Assembly (NCBI GenBank): GCA_030340625.1
Contig: JAOPHQ010002309.1
Coordinates: 88,501-152,500, forward strand
Reading direction: 5' to 3'
Length of the DNA: 64,000 bases
DNA from: Merluccius polli
Taxonomy: Eukaryota; Chordata; Actinopteri; Gadiformes; Merlucciidae
Of this stretch, positions 10,271 to 21,514 are shown piece by piece. The position numbers and the translations under genes were made by a program. Within the stretch, counting starts at the first letter, position 1; every line of letters begins with the position of its first letter. The notes below the pieces were generated by a model. The model was not told the DNA's origin. It made no database searches and saw only the letters and a list, made by a program, of their open reading frames with translations.

Positions 10271-12162
10271 CGCGGCGCTACGCGTTGGCATTCCGCACAC
10301 TCCTGGCAGTAACGCTCCACATCCTTACGCACCCCGGGCCAATAAAACCGCGCCACTACTCGTTCGCGTGTTTTGTCCATGCCCAGATGTGCCCCGAGCA
10401 AGTGTGTGTGGGCCATGAATAAAACTTTGCTTACATAGGGTCGCGGGACTACGAGTTGACGTATGACCTCCCCCCCACGTTCGTCGACCCTATATAGTAG
10501 ACCTTGTTGGGTGCAAAAGTGGGGGTAGGTCAGGTGGCCCACCGAGTCCCTCACCTGACCGTCGTGGGCGACCACCTGTCCCCACGCATGCCGCAGGGCG
10601 TCGTCCCGGTGCTGGGCCGTGGCGAACTGGCCTGGCCGGGCCGAGTTCTCCCCCCCAGCCTGGGCGAAGTCCGACAGCTCGGTTAGGGGGGAGCTCTCGG
10701 GCTCAGCGGGAGAGTTCCCCCTCTCGGAGGCGGTGACGGTGTCGGAACCGGGCCTGGTTCCGTCTCCCGGTCGTACCGGGTCCCCGGTGGATCGGGCCGG
10801 GCTTCCCGGCGCTGACGGACCCTCTCCTCCGGAGTCCGGCTCGTCACCCGACTCGGTTGTTCTGGCCGTCGCTCGGCGGGTCGCTCCCAGGGCTGGTCCG
10901 TGGTCTGCGGTGGTCCCTCGGGTCGTCGGTCGCCGTGCCTCTCGCTGGTCCGGTCTTCCGCTTCGTCCGGCCGGGCGCCGCAGCTCCCATCCTCCTCGGT
11001 CCCCCCTCGCTGGGCTCCAGAATCGAGCGAAGATGGGGCAGTCCCGGCCGATCAGGAACGGTACCGGGAGGGTCGGTACTATTCCGGCCCGGGCTACGAA
11101 GACCCCCTTTGGTGTGCGTACAACCACGTGGCAGGTTTCATAAGTTCGAGTGTCCCCGTGGACACAGGAAACCTGCATCGGGGTTCCCGGTCTCCCCCCG
11201 GCTAGGTCGGCCCTCATCAAGGTCACGGCACTCCCTGTGTCCAGCAGGGCATGAGTGTCCTGGTGCATCACCTTGATGGGGACGGTGGGGGAGTCCTTGG
11301 CCCCTTGGGCCCAGCAGGTGGCCAGCATACAGGCGGGTTGGTCTCCCGGCCATGTGCCCGCGGAGGGCATGGGGACGTCCTGTCGGTCGGGACAGTCACG
11401 GGCTAGGTGTCCCCGTTGTCCGCAGTGGTAGCAGGACCGGAGCTCGGGTTCCCCTCGTTCTCTGGGCGTGGGGGACGGTCCGGTCCTCGGCAGCGGGGTC
11501 GGAGTCCCTCTCCGGACGGGCCGGTGAGTGGGTCTCGGGTCCGCCGCCAGCCGTTGCGCCACCTGCCAGTGCTCCAGCTGACGAACGAGGTCGTCCACGG
11601 TCTCGGGGTAGTGGTGGGCCAGGACCCTCCGGGCGTCGGGGGGCAGCTGTCTCACGGTGTTGTCCACCACGACCCGATCCACGGGGCTGGGTCCCTCTCC
11701 CTTGACTAACCACCTCCGGGCTAGCCGACATTGGCGGGCTACCTGGGTCCGGATGGGTCCTCGGACGTCGAACGACCACTCACGGAACTTTAGGGCCTTT
11801 GCCGCAAGGCTATGGCCGTAGTAGGCCAAAATGGTCGCCTTGAGTGCGGGGTATCGTCCCGCGTCCCCGGGGCTGAGGTCCTGACTCGCTTGCTGGGCGG
11901 GTCCGGTTAAGAACGGGGTAACGATATAGGCCCACTGGCCCTCGGGCCACCTCTCTTGGATCGCCACCCGCTCAAATGTCTCTAGGTATGCCTCCACTTC
12001 GTCGTCGGGACCTAGCTTGGTGAGCCGACTCGTGGGGGCGGTGGTCGGTGGGGCCTGGGTGGCCTGCTGGGTCAGGCGGAGTACCGCCTCGGTCAACAGG
12101 TCCAGTCTGTGGTCCGAATCTCTGGGGCCGGCTGGTCCTGCGGTTGCTCCGGGGTTCTGCAT
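10261..12162 (-). pseudogene. Gmr1-like Gag (SCAN-like) and protease, with integrase zinc finger
   Basis: I start at the ATG at 12160-12162 (MQNPGATAG), because the open frame upstream runs into the LTR. Residues about 105-197 resemble a SCAN domain (ALKATILAYYGH, RLARRWLVKG, RQLPPDARRVLAHHYPETVD), in line with the known origin of vertebrate SCAN domains from Gmr1-like Gag. A CCHC knuckle, CYHCGQRGHLARDC, is at about 244-257. The aspartic protease box LLDTGSAVTLM is at about 307-317. A low-complexity arginine/proline-rich stretch follows, then the integrase H2C2 finger (HTHLLGAHLG, CQECAECQ) near the end. The long frame is intact until the G run at 10249-10269. Confidence 0.88.
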
Positions 12163-12286
12163 CGTTGTCCGCGGGTAGTCCCCTCCGCCAACGGCGGAAC
12201 CGCATGAAAAAAAACCCCGATAAAACACGGGGTTGGGTCCTACCGGGAGCCGTGCGTGGACCGAGTTGCCCGCATCCTCCACCATA

Positions 12287-12655
12287 TGTGGTAACTCGGT
12301 GCGGTAGAGGAGGCTCAAGGTAAACACCAGGCAGGAAGTGAGGGTCCAAAGCCTCAAACGGCGGTTTATTTCTCACAACACAAGGGAATTGCTCAATACA
12401 TGGTCAAGTGTCCGCCGTGCGGCTCACTCCATGTCGGCGGGGTCCTCGGTGTCGTCCTCTCTTCCACTCGACTGTCCCCCTCCTGTCGGTCGGTGGCCGC
12501 CTTTTAACACCTGGGTGCCGTTGACCCAGGTGTCCCTCGTTGGGCCGATTAGGGCACTCGGGAGGCCGGGATTTGTCGCCGGCTATTGGCCACCGGCGGT
12601 ATATACCGGCCTCAACTCTCCCGAATAGGGGGCGTGGTCGCGGAGGGATGCCACA
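12287..12655 (-). repeat. 5' LTR of the Gmr1-like element
   Basis: 369 bp, starting TGTGGTAACTCGG and ending GGATGCCACA in plus orientation. It is followed by the GGTT target copy. It pairs with 7914-8277. The likely primer-binding site TGGTGGAGGATGC lies two bases inside it on the minus strand. Confidence 0.93.
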
Positions 12656-12716
12656 GGTTACAGCAACACATAGCACACTTTTCTGTTGCATTGTCCCATG
12701 TAAACAACCTTTCAGA

Positions 12717-14423
12717 CTATATCACAAGGTTTGAGGTTTTATTTGTGTTTGTCTGTAAAACAACCTTGATATGTGACAGTGGTACAAAGGCACACCTGGA
12801 ATTCTCAGAATGAAAGTGCTGAATTTTAAACGGTGGATTATTTTCTTGTGATATCAACAATGTCTTTGACATTGAAAGACATGTGGCACAAACCATATAT
12901 CTCTTGCATCTCATGTACAAACATACAAATCTTGTGATTTTGGATATTGACTCTGCTAAGCCACATTCACACATTTTTTCTTTAGGAAAGAAAAAGATCG
13001 CAGCCACTAACAGCACCCAAAGTTTAAAAAACTTAGCTGGTAGAATGTTGTGGTGTACAGGCACACTGTAGAAGAGCAGCCAGTTCCTGCACTCTGCTGC
13101 TTTCCAATTATGTGCATCTCTCACAGTCCTTGGAACCCTTGGCATATCGGAGGGGGTTTTATGGACAGCAACCTGGTCTTTACATGTGCCTACATACCAG
13201 ACTATTGTGGTACTTACTGTTGAACCATAAGTCCAGGAATTGTTTTGCCACCCCTAACAAAACACAATGCATGTAGTCAACAGGGAAACTGCTAACTAGG
13301 TCAAAGCCAGTGGAGGGGTTCAGGAGAACAAGTGATGACTGCTTTCACCCCAAATACATGTTTAAGTCCATCCTCAATTAAGGCCGCAGTATGCTCGCCA
13401 TTCCCAAGCTGTCGCGCGACAATGTGACATCAAAATGACGTAGATCTCGCCACATTGTACAACATGGTCATGGGTTATTGTCTCTGCTTCAATATGTGGA
13501 TAGACTCTTGTGAACCCTCTTCCCTTGGGGTTCCGTGGCCACAGCCATATGCACCATTGAATTGTATGCCTTGAAGCATGCATCAAGCCACTGCACCACA
13601 TGAACAAAGTATTGGGAGGACTTTGGAGACCTTCTCTGTTTGTTTTGGAGTCCATACATTTTACCCCGTGTATGTTGATTTTTTTTCAATGTCATCTACA
13701 AACTGCTTGAGGTAAAAAGACATTTCAGGTTTCCTCTTTCCAAACCAAATACCTGCTAGAAGAATGTTGTTGAAACAAATATTTGCTGGCAGTTCATTGA
13801 TTACACATCTGATTGGCCACAGATAATATGATGAGGAATTGAACACTTTTAGTCCATCACAGTTCCAATGTTCTAAGAGTTTCATACACTCCTCTGCACA
13901 CATCACTCAATCTATCCTCATTTTGAAGAGTACCCTCTTCTCTTTGTAAAATGTATCTTATCTGGTCTACCAAAGAAAGGCTGATAAAGAAATTGCCTGT
14001 CTTCAAATGTTCATGTTCATCATATCCTAAACAACACTCAGGACACTCTGGTTACTTTTGGAAGATAGGCATTGCATTCTTTACAGAATAAGTGAATGCT
14101 GAGTGAATCAGATGGAGCTTTGAAAATCTTCCTCAATAGAGAGACTGTGGCAAAAAGTTGTTACATGGTAAACATGTACTAACACGTTTTAGGAAGTCCT
14201 CCATGGCACATGCAGTCATATTGTGCCTTAGGGAATAGGATAGTACAAGCACTGTGCATGGTGCAAGTGTCATTTCTGACCCTTGGAAAAGGTGGGCCCC
14301 AAAATTTTCAAAATCTGTAAAACCACTATAGTCTTTATCAGGATCAATGTCATGATCATTGTGGACCTCAGTGTCTTCACAAATAAATGGATCAGGGTAC
14401 ATGCCCATACACTCAATGTCCAT
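12717..14423 (-). pseudogene. Degenerate EnSpm/CACTA-like transposase
   Basis: A set of minus-strand fragments in several frames that together resemble animal EnSpm-type transposases. From 14423 down: YPDPFICEDTEV, YSLRHNMTACAMEDFL, then KVFNSSSYYLWPIRCVINEL and ILLAGIWFGKRKPEM (13661-13906), and last RTVRDAHNWKAAECRNWLLF and YSVPVHHNILP (13050-13145). The W-P-(L/I)-x-x-(V/I)-I-N-E-L and L-A-G-(L/I)-W-F-G-K patterns are those I associate with the Transposase_21/tnp2 type. Many stops and shifts make it dead. The assignment rests on memory of patterns and is moderate; another tnp2-like family is possible. Confidence 0.5.
13374..13460. repeat. Short dispersed repeat shared with 46086-46150
   Basis: CAGTATGCTCGCCATTCCCA followed by AGCTGTCGCGCGACAATGTGAC here matches the segment at 46086-46150 with few changes. 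It is probably the terminal part of a small DNA transposon. The other end was not found. Confidence 0.5.
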
Positions 14424-15305
14424 TCTTCCATCAGTCTCCTCATGTGTCTTGTGGGCATCTGCTTATTAACACATTCACCGAAAACACTCAAGGCTCAAGG
14501 TAATAACTAACGCAGCTAGATAGAAAACATTGCTATGGTAACCGTACATCTTTACCGCTATAGCCTATCGATCACCTTCCAGAAACTTAAAACAATGTAG
14601 TAGCCAATATATATTTTACTCTCACCTCGCCGTTAACATACCTCGAATAACAGCTATTGATTATTTAGTTTCTCCAGGTTTGACGATAACGTTAAATTAA
14701 TGGTTTTTGGTTCTGGAGGCTGCTGAGGTGACGTGCCCAGCTGATCTTTCAACGTCTGTCACGTTACCAAATATTTAGATGCAAGAATAACGTACAAGGG
14801 AAATACACTGGGGGCCTTCTGTGCTCAATGAATTTGCAGTCGTTATATATTCAGCTCTTGATTTTAAGGCAAAACTCTAGACTCTTTTTGTGAGAGCAAG
14901 AGCTCACAGACCCTCCAGAGTGCAGACAGCTGATGCTTCACTTTAGCCTAAGTTTCAGCCAGCAGTGATTTTACAATTAAATAATTGACACATTCAAATC
15001 AGGTTTAACAACAACAACCTTGTGGCTTGTGCTAATCCCATCTGCGATATATTTATGCCTGCCTTTTCAGACACAGATAATTTAATCCGTAAAACTAATA
15101 AACCTAACATAATCAACCTGTTAACCACATAATATAACCACAATATATTATGCATATTCAGTATTATACTGTCTTTTACTCTTGATTACTGTATCTGCAC
15201 TGATGTCAATTTCAATGTTGGTTACATTGAGAAATGATTATTTTCACTTTTTCACAGTTTTTGTGAATTGGATCTGTCATATTAAAAACATACATAATAA
15301 CCTAT
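14424..15305. other. Intergenic, no feature recognised
   Basis: AT-rich sequence without a convincing coding frame or terminal repeat. Confidence 0.5.
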
Positions 15306-15309
15306 ATGC

Positions 15310-15780
15310 CAGTATTCAGAGCTGGCGCCTGAGTGCCGAATGGCTGGCTGGAAGACCACCATCTATCCAGCGGAAGTCGGATGCCAAGACTACGTGGGGC
15401 TGTCAACAACACGCCTACTGAGGGACGCAGGAGTGACCGGGAGGAACCTAAAGAAGGCAACCAAAGAGCTGGCAGAGGAGGCTGAAAAGGGGAGCTTTTG
15501 GCTCTGGCTGAGGAGGAAGGACAGGCACTGGGGAAAGAACAACTAACCCCAACAACAGCTGCAGGGGGGAACATCTATCAGCTGCAGGGGGTGACAGGGA
15601 GACATCCCTGTCACTGCTCCGCCACCAGGAAACGTTCCAGGATTAAAGGAGCGAAACGTTGGTGATCGGTGGTTCCTGGCTGATGACCCTGCAGCTGACC
15701 CATGGGCTCCGGAGGAGGTGCGACCGGCAGCAATGCCTAGCAGGCGGTTCCATCTCCCTGTATACGCTACTGCCAAGGTT
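15310..15780 (+). pseudogene. C-terminal tail and 3' UTR of a LINE (possibly an R2/R4-like group)
   Basis: The plus-strand reading GWKTTIYPAEVGCQDYVGLS, TTRLLRDAGVTGRNLKK and KGSFWLWLRRKDRHWG ends at TAA near 15543. This pattern, with EVGC(R/Q)xxVG and a WLWLRRKD end, recurs in fish LINE-type RT annotations; I believe it belongs to elements with a restriction-like endonuclease, but this is from memory. The 3' part (15545-15780) is GC-rich, with two CAGCTGCAGGGGG blocks and the nearby pair GGAAACGTTCC and GAAACGTT. Only the tail remains, so this is a 5'-truncated copy. Confidence 0.5.
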
Positions 15781-15996
15781 AAGTAAGTCAGTATACTGTC
15801 TACATCTTTAACAAACAATAGAGTTTTGTGACAATTGTTACTGGAAGGAGACTGCTTCAAAACCAGTCGCACATTGTGGACACACTGAAAGCGTTATACT
15901 GTGTATTCACTCATTGTTCTTATATCCTTTCTCACATCATGAACTGGCACAATTATTTTTTTATTATTATTTTTTTATCAAAATGTTTTTATTTTT

Positions 15997-16895
15997 TGCA
16001 GAATGGCTTTCATTCTAGAACAGTGGATTGAGGACCCACCCACATGGAATGTCCTCCCAACCACAAAAGTTGTTAATGGCATTGGCAAGATAAACACATA
16101 AGATATATGTGATATATTATGAAGATGAAACAAGTCCAGCCAAGGAATAGGTAAGTGTGGACATTAAAAAGTAAGTCTTTTTCTAGTCTACAAGATATAA
16201 GTCAGTTTTAGAGCACACAAGTGACACAGGAGCAGATCTGACTTCAAAAATAGTACCTCTGGCAATTAGTATTAAGAAGTGGTTGGGGATGCTATGTGTC
16301 TGCACTCTCACCAGGACAACAGTGGGATTTAGCAATGACAAGGATCGCAGAGCAGGGGTGTTGTTGGACATCCAAATTGGGGAATAACAGGGAAGATTAA
16401 GCAAGAAAGTAGTTTTTAAATGAATTAGATATTTTTATACAACCATGCTGTGAGCTGCTCAAGTCTGTTTTAAGATGTAAGGTAATTAAGTAATTAATGG
16501 TAGGGCACGATTTTTTTTTATGTTATCCTTCCTTAAAGGGAGCCGATCAACCATTCTCAAAAGCTTAGAAGCCTTGGAGAAGAGAAATTAAACACAGAGC
16601 TTTTCAGATGTGGTGTGGTCGTGGCTACAGGAGAAAGTGGCCAAGCACCCCTCTCATCTACATCATCTTTTCCTAGATTTACTTTTTAACGGCTTTCCAT
16701 TTTGCATTACAAGTTTGCAATACACAGTATTAGATTAGAAAAAGTAAAGTATTGTCTTCCTATCAATAACTAAATGTTGTATTTGACTTTTGTTTTATAT
16801 TAGCTTTTTTCCTTCAAAGGCAAAGAAGCAGAAGGAACAGGCAAAGACAATGTCAAGGTCCATTTTAATGGACTACAAGGCTAGACAAAAGGTAG
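15997..16895 (+). pseudogene. Possible decayed multi-exon gene, BEN-type N-terminus
   Basis: After a pyrimidine tract and TTTTTGCAG (ending about 16000) comes ATGGCTTTCATTCTAGAACA, reading MAFILEQWIEDPPTWNVLP. An in-frame stop and a shift follow, and then YYEDETSPAKE just before GTAAGT at about 16151. This resembles the first coding exon of fish BEN-domain-like genes as I remember them. Further coiled-coil-like pieces follow: LKSLEALEKR near 16557-16586 and KKQKEQAKTMSRSILMDYKA near 16824-16890, again beside AG and GT. No BEN domain itself is visible. The call is weak; a LINE-like or random origin is possible. Confidence 0.3.
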
Positions 16896-17405
16896 AGTTT
16901 TCAGACAGACTACAAATGTGAAGACAGACTCACTGCTAATATATTAAAAATACATTATCATTATTGAATGATATGATTTAAAGCAGCAGTATGAAAGTTT
17001 CATTCACTTTTTGGTGAAATTCATACTGAAATACATTACATCCTAGCAGCTAACAAATCCAATGAAGTGAAAGGAGGAGGGGGGGGAAATTAGAGCAGCA
17101 GTTCTGGGATACCACATTACTATGAAAAACAGTTATCTACATCACAACCTTCATGTAATAGTAGAGGAAAATATACGTCTAAAATGAAAAAATAGGAGTT
17201 TTGGTTCAAAGTGCATAAGTCTGAGTCTTATATACGCACCCAGCAACATTAACATTGTGTGCCATCATTGAAATAGCCATAACCTGACAAAAGTACCAGA
17301 TGGTGGAACAGGTCAAAGAGAAAATGTCTTCTGGAAAGGTGACCTAAACATCACAGGAGAGTCCTAGTTCTTTAAACCCTTTCTTACTTATTGTGTATAT
17401 GAATA

Positions 17406-17714
17406 TGTGGCGTGGTCTGATGCCACGTTGGGTTCTTTCAGCAGTAACAATCAGAGAGCGATGACGTTTAGTGGTTTTATTTTCGATCATAACACAAACA
17501 CAACATTTGTCGTTCGCAGGCCTATCTCGGTCTCGCTCCGACAACCGTGTGTGTCTCTTCTTCTTCCCCCAGGTCCAGCACGCTACTCTGTTAAAAAGGA
17601 GAGAGTGATTAGCTCAACAGGATGCAGGTGTGCCAATCACTCTCACCTGGCGCTGCTCTCCTGAGCCCTCTCCACACCTCTCTTCTGCAGCTGATGCACC
17701 ACGCCCCCTCCACA
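17406..17714 (-). mobile_element. Solo LTR, Gypsy-type, minus orientation
   Basis: 309 bp from TGTGGCGTGGTC to CCCCTCCACA, with the 5-bp GAATA duplicated exactly at 17401-17405 and 17715-17719. TG...CA ends and the 5-bp TSD indicate an LTR left after recombination. TTTATT at about 17476 is the complement of a poly(A) signal, so the element pointed to the minus strand. There is no internal sequence. Confidence 0.88.
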
Positions 17715-17719
17715 GAATA

Positions 17720-19580
17720 CTTTGCATCTTACTCTCTCCTTGTCTCTTTTTTTCTGTCTTTTATATCTGTCCCTCCGCCAGGACCCACGTGAACTGCTTC
17801 CTCAGAGGACCACACCAGTCCTCCTGTATAGCTACTGTGAGTATCAGCTTACTGATCATTTTAACTGCTATTGAATGCCTCACATAGATCAGTATTTTTT
17901 TTCATAAGCATGATCACATATGTATATCACATGTATATACATACATATGTACACGTGTAACAAATTGAACAAATCAGCGACATCACCAGGTATTATCCTG
18001 ACCACTCTCTGCTTTCCAGGGTGTTAATGTTAACAGCAAAGATGCTTGTCCTTCTGTAAGTACACACAATATGTTACTTTAACAAAACAGAGAAATGAAG
18101 TTCCCCCAAAAATCAAGGCACACTGCTTTTTAGTCATGCAAGTATTAAAAAAGAAACAAGAAACAAGACCAGGGGCCGTATTTATCAAGCACCTTGGACT
18201 TGTTTTGCTGTAGAAGTCCTGTCAAATGTGAACGTGCCATGGGTACTTTTATAATTAATTAGAACTTAATAACTAAATTAAGAATGTATGTGGTGGCTAT
18301 TCTCAGTGTCAATAATCAAAAAACTCAAAAATATCAAAACTATAATAAAACAAAAGCAAATCAAACGGCCACTGATACACCTAGGGAGTGAATTTACGCA
18401 GGATAAACAGAGTCCATTGTCCAGGCAAAAAATAAAGTTTCTTTGGTTTATTTTCCATTGGCAAACAAACAAAGAACAATGGCCCTTTGCCGCCTCTCTT
18501 GCCCTGGTAAAAAACCATCAGCCCTCCCAGGTGCCTGGCTCACCTGTGTCTGCCAACCCATATATGTAAACTCACCCAGTGCCCTCCAGCTACCCAGTAC
18601 CTTCAAAATAAAAGCATGGTCAAATACCCAAATTAACTCAAACAATACTAAATAAGCAAACTAAAGGTGTATTCCCCAAACTAAACCACAAAAAATAACT
18701 AAATAATAAGTGATTAAATATTACAAAAGTAACATAGCTCCGACAATGTAAGAACCGATTTTCTTCTCTGAGTCACTTGATAAATGCACACAGTTCTCGC
18801 AGTGTTTTCACAATGTCTGCAATCTTCTCTCTCTCTTCATGCTTCTTGTCTCTCTCACTATGTCAGTTGAATAAGGATGAACATGTCCTCTCAGCATTGA
18901 GAGAGATAAAAACACTGCTTCACCACAACAAATTGATTCAATTGAAAGAAATTCTGCAAGCAAATGTAACTTATGTTTTTAGATGCATAAAGAGAAGTCT
19001 TGTTGAGCCAATGTATTTCTCATGTGAAGCAGTTTATGTGCACCAAGCACGTCGCTGAAGATGGTGGCGGTGTTGTAGTGTGCAGTGAGTGTAGTAGTAT
19101 TCAGCCTGGTTACTTAAAAAATAACATAGCACACAGTTATTGAATGTACTGTAGGTAGTTAAAACATTATGTTAATAAACATTATGCATGGTGTACTTGA
19201 AAACACGATAAACAATCAAATCTTTATTATCATTTATTTATTTTATGATTTACTTGTTTGGAATTCTTTTGATAAATGTGAATTTTTTTTATACTGTATT
19301 GAGACTGTAGTGATACATATACTACTTGTATTGTAGGCTTTAGAACCAATATAGCCTACTCTTAGGCAGAGCAGGGGCCCAGTGAGGCCAGCCAAGTTGG
19401 CTCACAGAGGGAAATTCCAAAGGTAAATATTTTAAGCTACACAATTGTTTAGCTTTTCAGAAAACACAATTATGAAAAATGTATCCACTGTTCCACAAGA
19501 TGGCCAAAATAATTACGAGACAGTCTTTACAAGTCTTTTTTTGTATTAATTGTAGTAGAAAATCATATATCATGCACAGT
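17720..19580. other. No gene; fragment of a Harbinger-like end at about 18172
   Basis: Mostly AT-rich sequence. GGGGCCGTATTTATCAAGC at about 18172-18190 looks like the start of a Harbinger/MITE end, but no matching end is seen. The stretch 18400-18610 has GC-richer text with two TTTATT/AATAAA-like motifs and could be an old LTR, but no ends were found. Confidence 0.35.
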
Positions 19581-19585
19581 GTATA

Positions 19586-20284
19586 TGTCACGCCGTCCAC
19601 TTCTGCCACCTAGTGGGGGCCTGGGCGTCACCCATATTACGTCACCCATTCATTCCCCCCGCGCTCTACACACCTGCCGGCAATCTCATCAGCGCACAGT
19701 ATTTAAACCCCGGATCTCCAAACAATCCTTGCTAGATCGTTGTTGCCACTACCGTACTTCGTCCCTGGTCCCTCTTCGAGTCTTGTGTTTCCGAGTACTC
19801 CGTTTCCTGCCGAACCCTGCCTGTCTGACTACCCGCCTGTTGCCGACCCATCGCCTGTCCGACTACTCTCCTGCCGAGCCCCTCTCCTGTCCGACTACTC
19901 TCCTGCCGAGCCCCCCGCCTGTCCGACTACCCGCCTGCTGCCGAGCCCCCCGCCTGTCCGATTACCCGCCTGCTGCCGAGCCCCCTGCCTGTCCGACTAC
20001 CCGCCTGCTGCCGAGCCCCCCGCCTGTCCGACTACCCGCCTGTTGCCGAACCCTCGCCTGTCCGACTACCCGCCTGCTGCCGAACCCCCGCCTGTCCGAC
20101 TACCCGCCTGCTGCCGAGCCCCCCGCCTGTCCGACTGCCAGCTGGTTACCCAGCCCCCCTCATCCTATTCCCTTTTTGATCATATTTGTTGCCCCCCCAG
20201 TAAAACCCCAGTATCTGTTACTCTCTGTGTCTGTGTCTCTCTGTGTTGTGCATTTGGGTCCACCCGCTTACCCCCATCGTAACA
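19586..20284 (+). mobile_element. Solo LTR with internal minisatellite
   Basis: 699 bp from TGTCACGCCG to ATCGTAACA, with GTATA duplicated exactly at 19581-19585 and 20285-20289. A TATA-like AGTATTTAAACCCCGG at about 19699 fits a plus-strand LTR promoter. Most of 19810-20140 is a tandem array of CTGCCGAGCCCCCCGCCTGT units (see the next entry). There is no internal retroviral sequence. The long open frames across the array come from its repeat period, not from a gene. Confidence 0.88.
19810..20142 (+). repeat. GC-rich minisatellite inside the solo LTR
   Basis: About ten degenerate copies of a unit of 28-33 bp built from CTGCCGAGCCCCCCGCCTGT followed by CCGACTACCCGC. Copies differ at GAGCC/GAACC and CTGCTG/CTGTTG. 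The units are contiguous with no spacers, so this is not a CRISPR-like array. Confidence 0.9.
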
Positions 20285-20289
20285 GTATA

Positions 20290-21514
20290 CTGTAAATAAC
20301 TCCATCTAAAGGCTATTACATGGTAATGATTTTGTAAACGGTCATTGAAGAGTAAGTTCTGTAAATAATGAGTATATTTTCTAAAAGGATTGTAATATTC
20401 CTGTAATATTCCTACAGTTTTAAGCCGAATTTGAAGGTGAAAATTGGCCCAAACACCACAATTTTAACTTGCATACATACATAAAGGTATGTTTAAAGTT
20501 GATGTAGGATTTGAGTTCAGAGTAGATAAGCAAGCAAATCAAGTATGTATGTGATGACATAGATGTGTTATCTGTTGTTTTCTTACTGCTTAAAAGGACA
20601 ATTCCGGCGCAAAATGAGACCATATGATCATAACACATGTCCACCGAGTTCGACCGTTCCCTGGGATCAGTTTTCATTCTAGTCGAATGTAACCAAAGTT
20701 CTCGAAAACCGCTAATTAGCTTAAAACGCTAGCTGTGGGGGCAGATATTCATGTAAAATAAATCGCAATTCTATACCACTAACAAGGTTCAAAATCGCAC
20801 CACACTTCCACGGTAGCATAATAAGGGTCCCTACATGTAAAACGAAGCATTGAGAACTTTGTAAGTGTACAGACAGTTTAGTAAAAAGAAAGTTTAGAAA
20901 GCCAGTGCCTTCACGAAAACAAGCGGGCGCCATCTTCAGTTAGTTATCTGCAGTAAAGACAATTTGTTTGAACACAGCTGTACAAAACAAGAGAACAACC
21001 TGTGCTTTTATTTGTGAAAAGCAGGCCACCTTTGAAGTACCTTCTAATGTATGTTAGAACAGATTCACAAACACTGCCAGTATTAACAGCTGACATGAGG
21101 AATAGGGTCCAATTCAATAATAATTTCAGTGAAAATGCAACTTTGTGACATTTCTTTCGATGTCCAAAGAATAGAACAGAACAGAAATGGTGGCTTACAT
21201 AAAAGTAAATTTGAAATACATGTTTCTTAATCATTTACAAAGGAAAATGCATGTACATGTATCTACAACATATATTTTGTAAAAGGCTTTTGCTAAAATG
21301 TGTTATGTTCAGTTTTCTTTATAGAATTAGTCTTCAACAGATACTCTCTAAAGTGTCAGCAATACCTCTGTACAATTCATTAAAAGCTTTTTAACATTAA
21401 TGCAATAATACATTTTAAAGTAGTGGAGAAGTAGAAAGGAAAAAGCCCAGACATTTCAAACGGTATCATTTGTATTAACACTTCAAAAACAACTTGACTC
21501 TACTTCAATGTAAA
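20290..21514. other. No gene; candidate dispersed repeat at 20591-20945
   Basis: The part with GGACAATTCCGGCGCAAAAT (about 20597) and downstream text resembles a repeat I have met in many fish genomes, possibly a non-autonomous DNA transposon with TTAA targets. Its ends were not resolved. The rest shows nothing I can name. Confidence 0.35.

Larger units (their letters stand above)
7914..12655 (-). mobile_element. Gmr1-like Ty3/Gypsy LTR retrotransposon, complete but defective
   Basis: A full element on the minus strand with two LTRs and a GGTT duplication (7910-7913 and 12656-12659). In transcription direction it carries Gag with a SCAN-like domain and a CCHC knuckle, protease, integrase, reverse transcriptase and RNase H. 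Integrase before RT is the Ty1/copia-like order known for Gmr1-type Gypsy elements of deuterostomes. A purine tract (AAAGGGGGGAGTG on the minus strand) directly precedes the 3' LTR, and TGGTGGAGGATGCGGG just after the 5' LTR is the likely primer-binding site. Defects: a frame slip at a long G run in integrase, one stop between INT and RT, and a deletion at the RT-RNase H joint. The LTRs differ by about one substitution and one 5-bp indel, so insertion was recent. Confidence 0.93.

Noticed and set aside
19810..20142. Regular repeats that might look like a CRISPR array
   Set aside because: The units are contiguous without unique spacers, lie in an LTR with an exact target duplication, and the setting is a vertebrate genome.
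19740..20295. Two overlapping open frames of 180-238 codons as a proline-rich gene
   Set aside because: They depend on the minisatellite period within a solo LTR.
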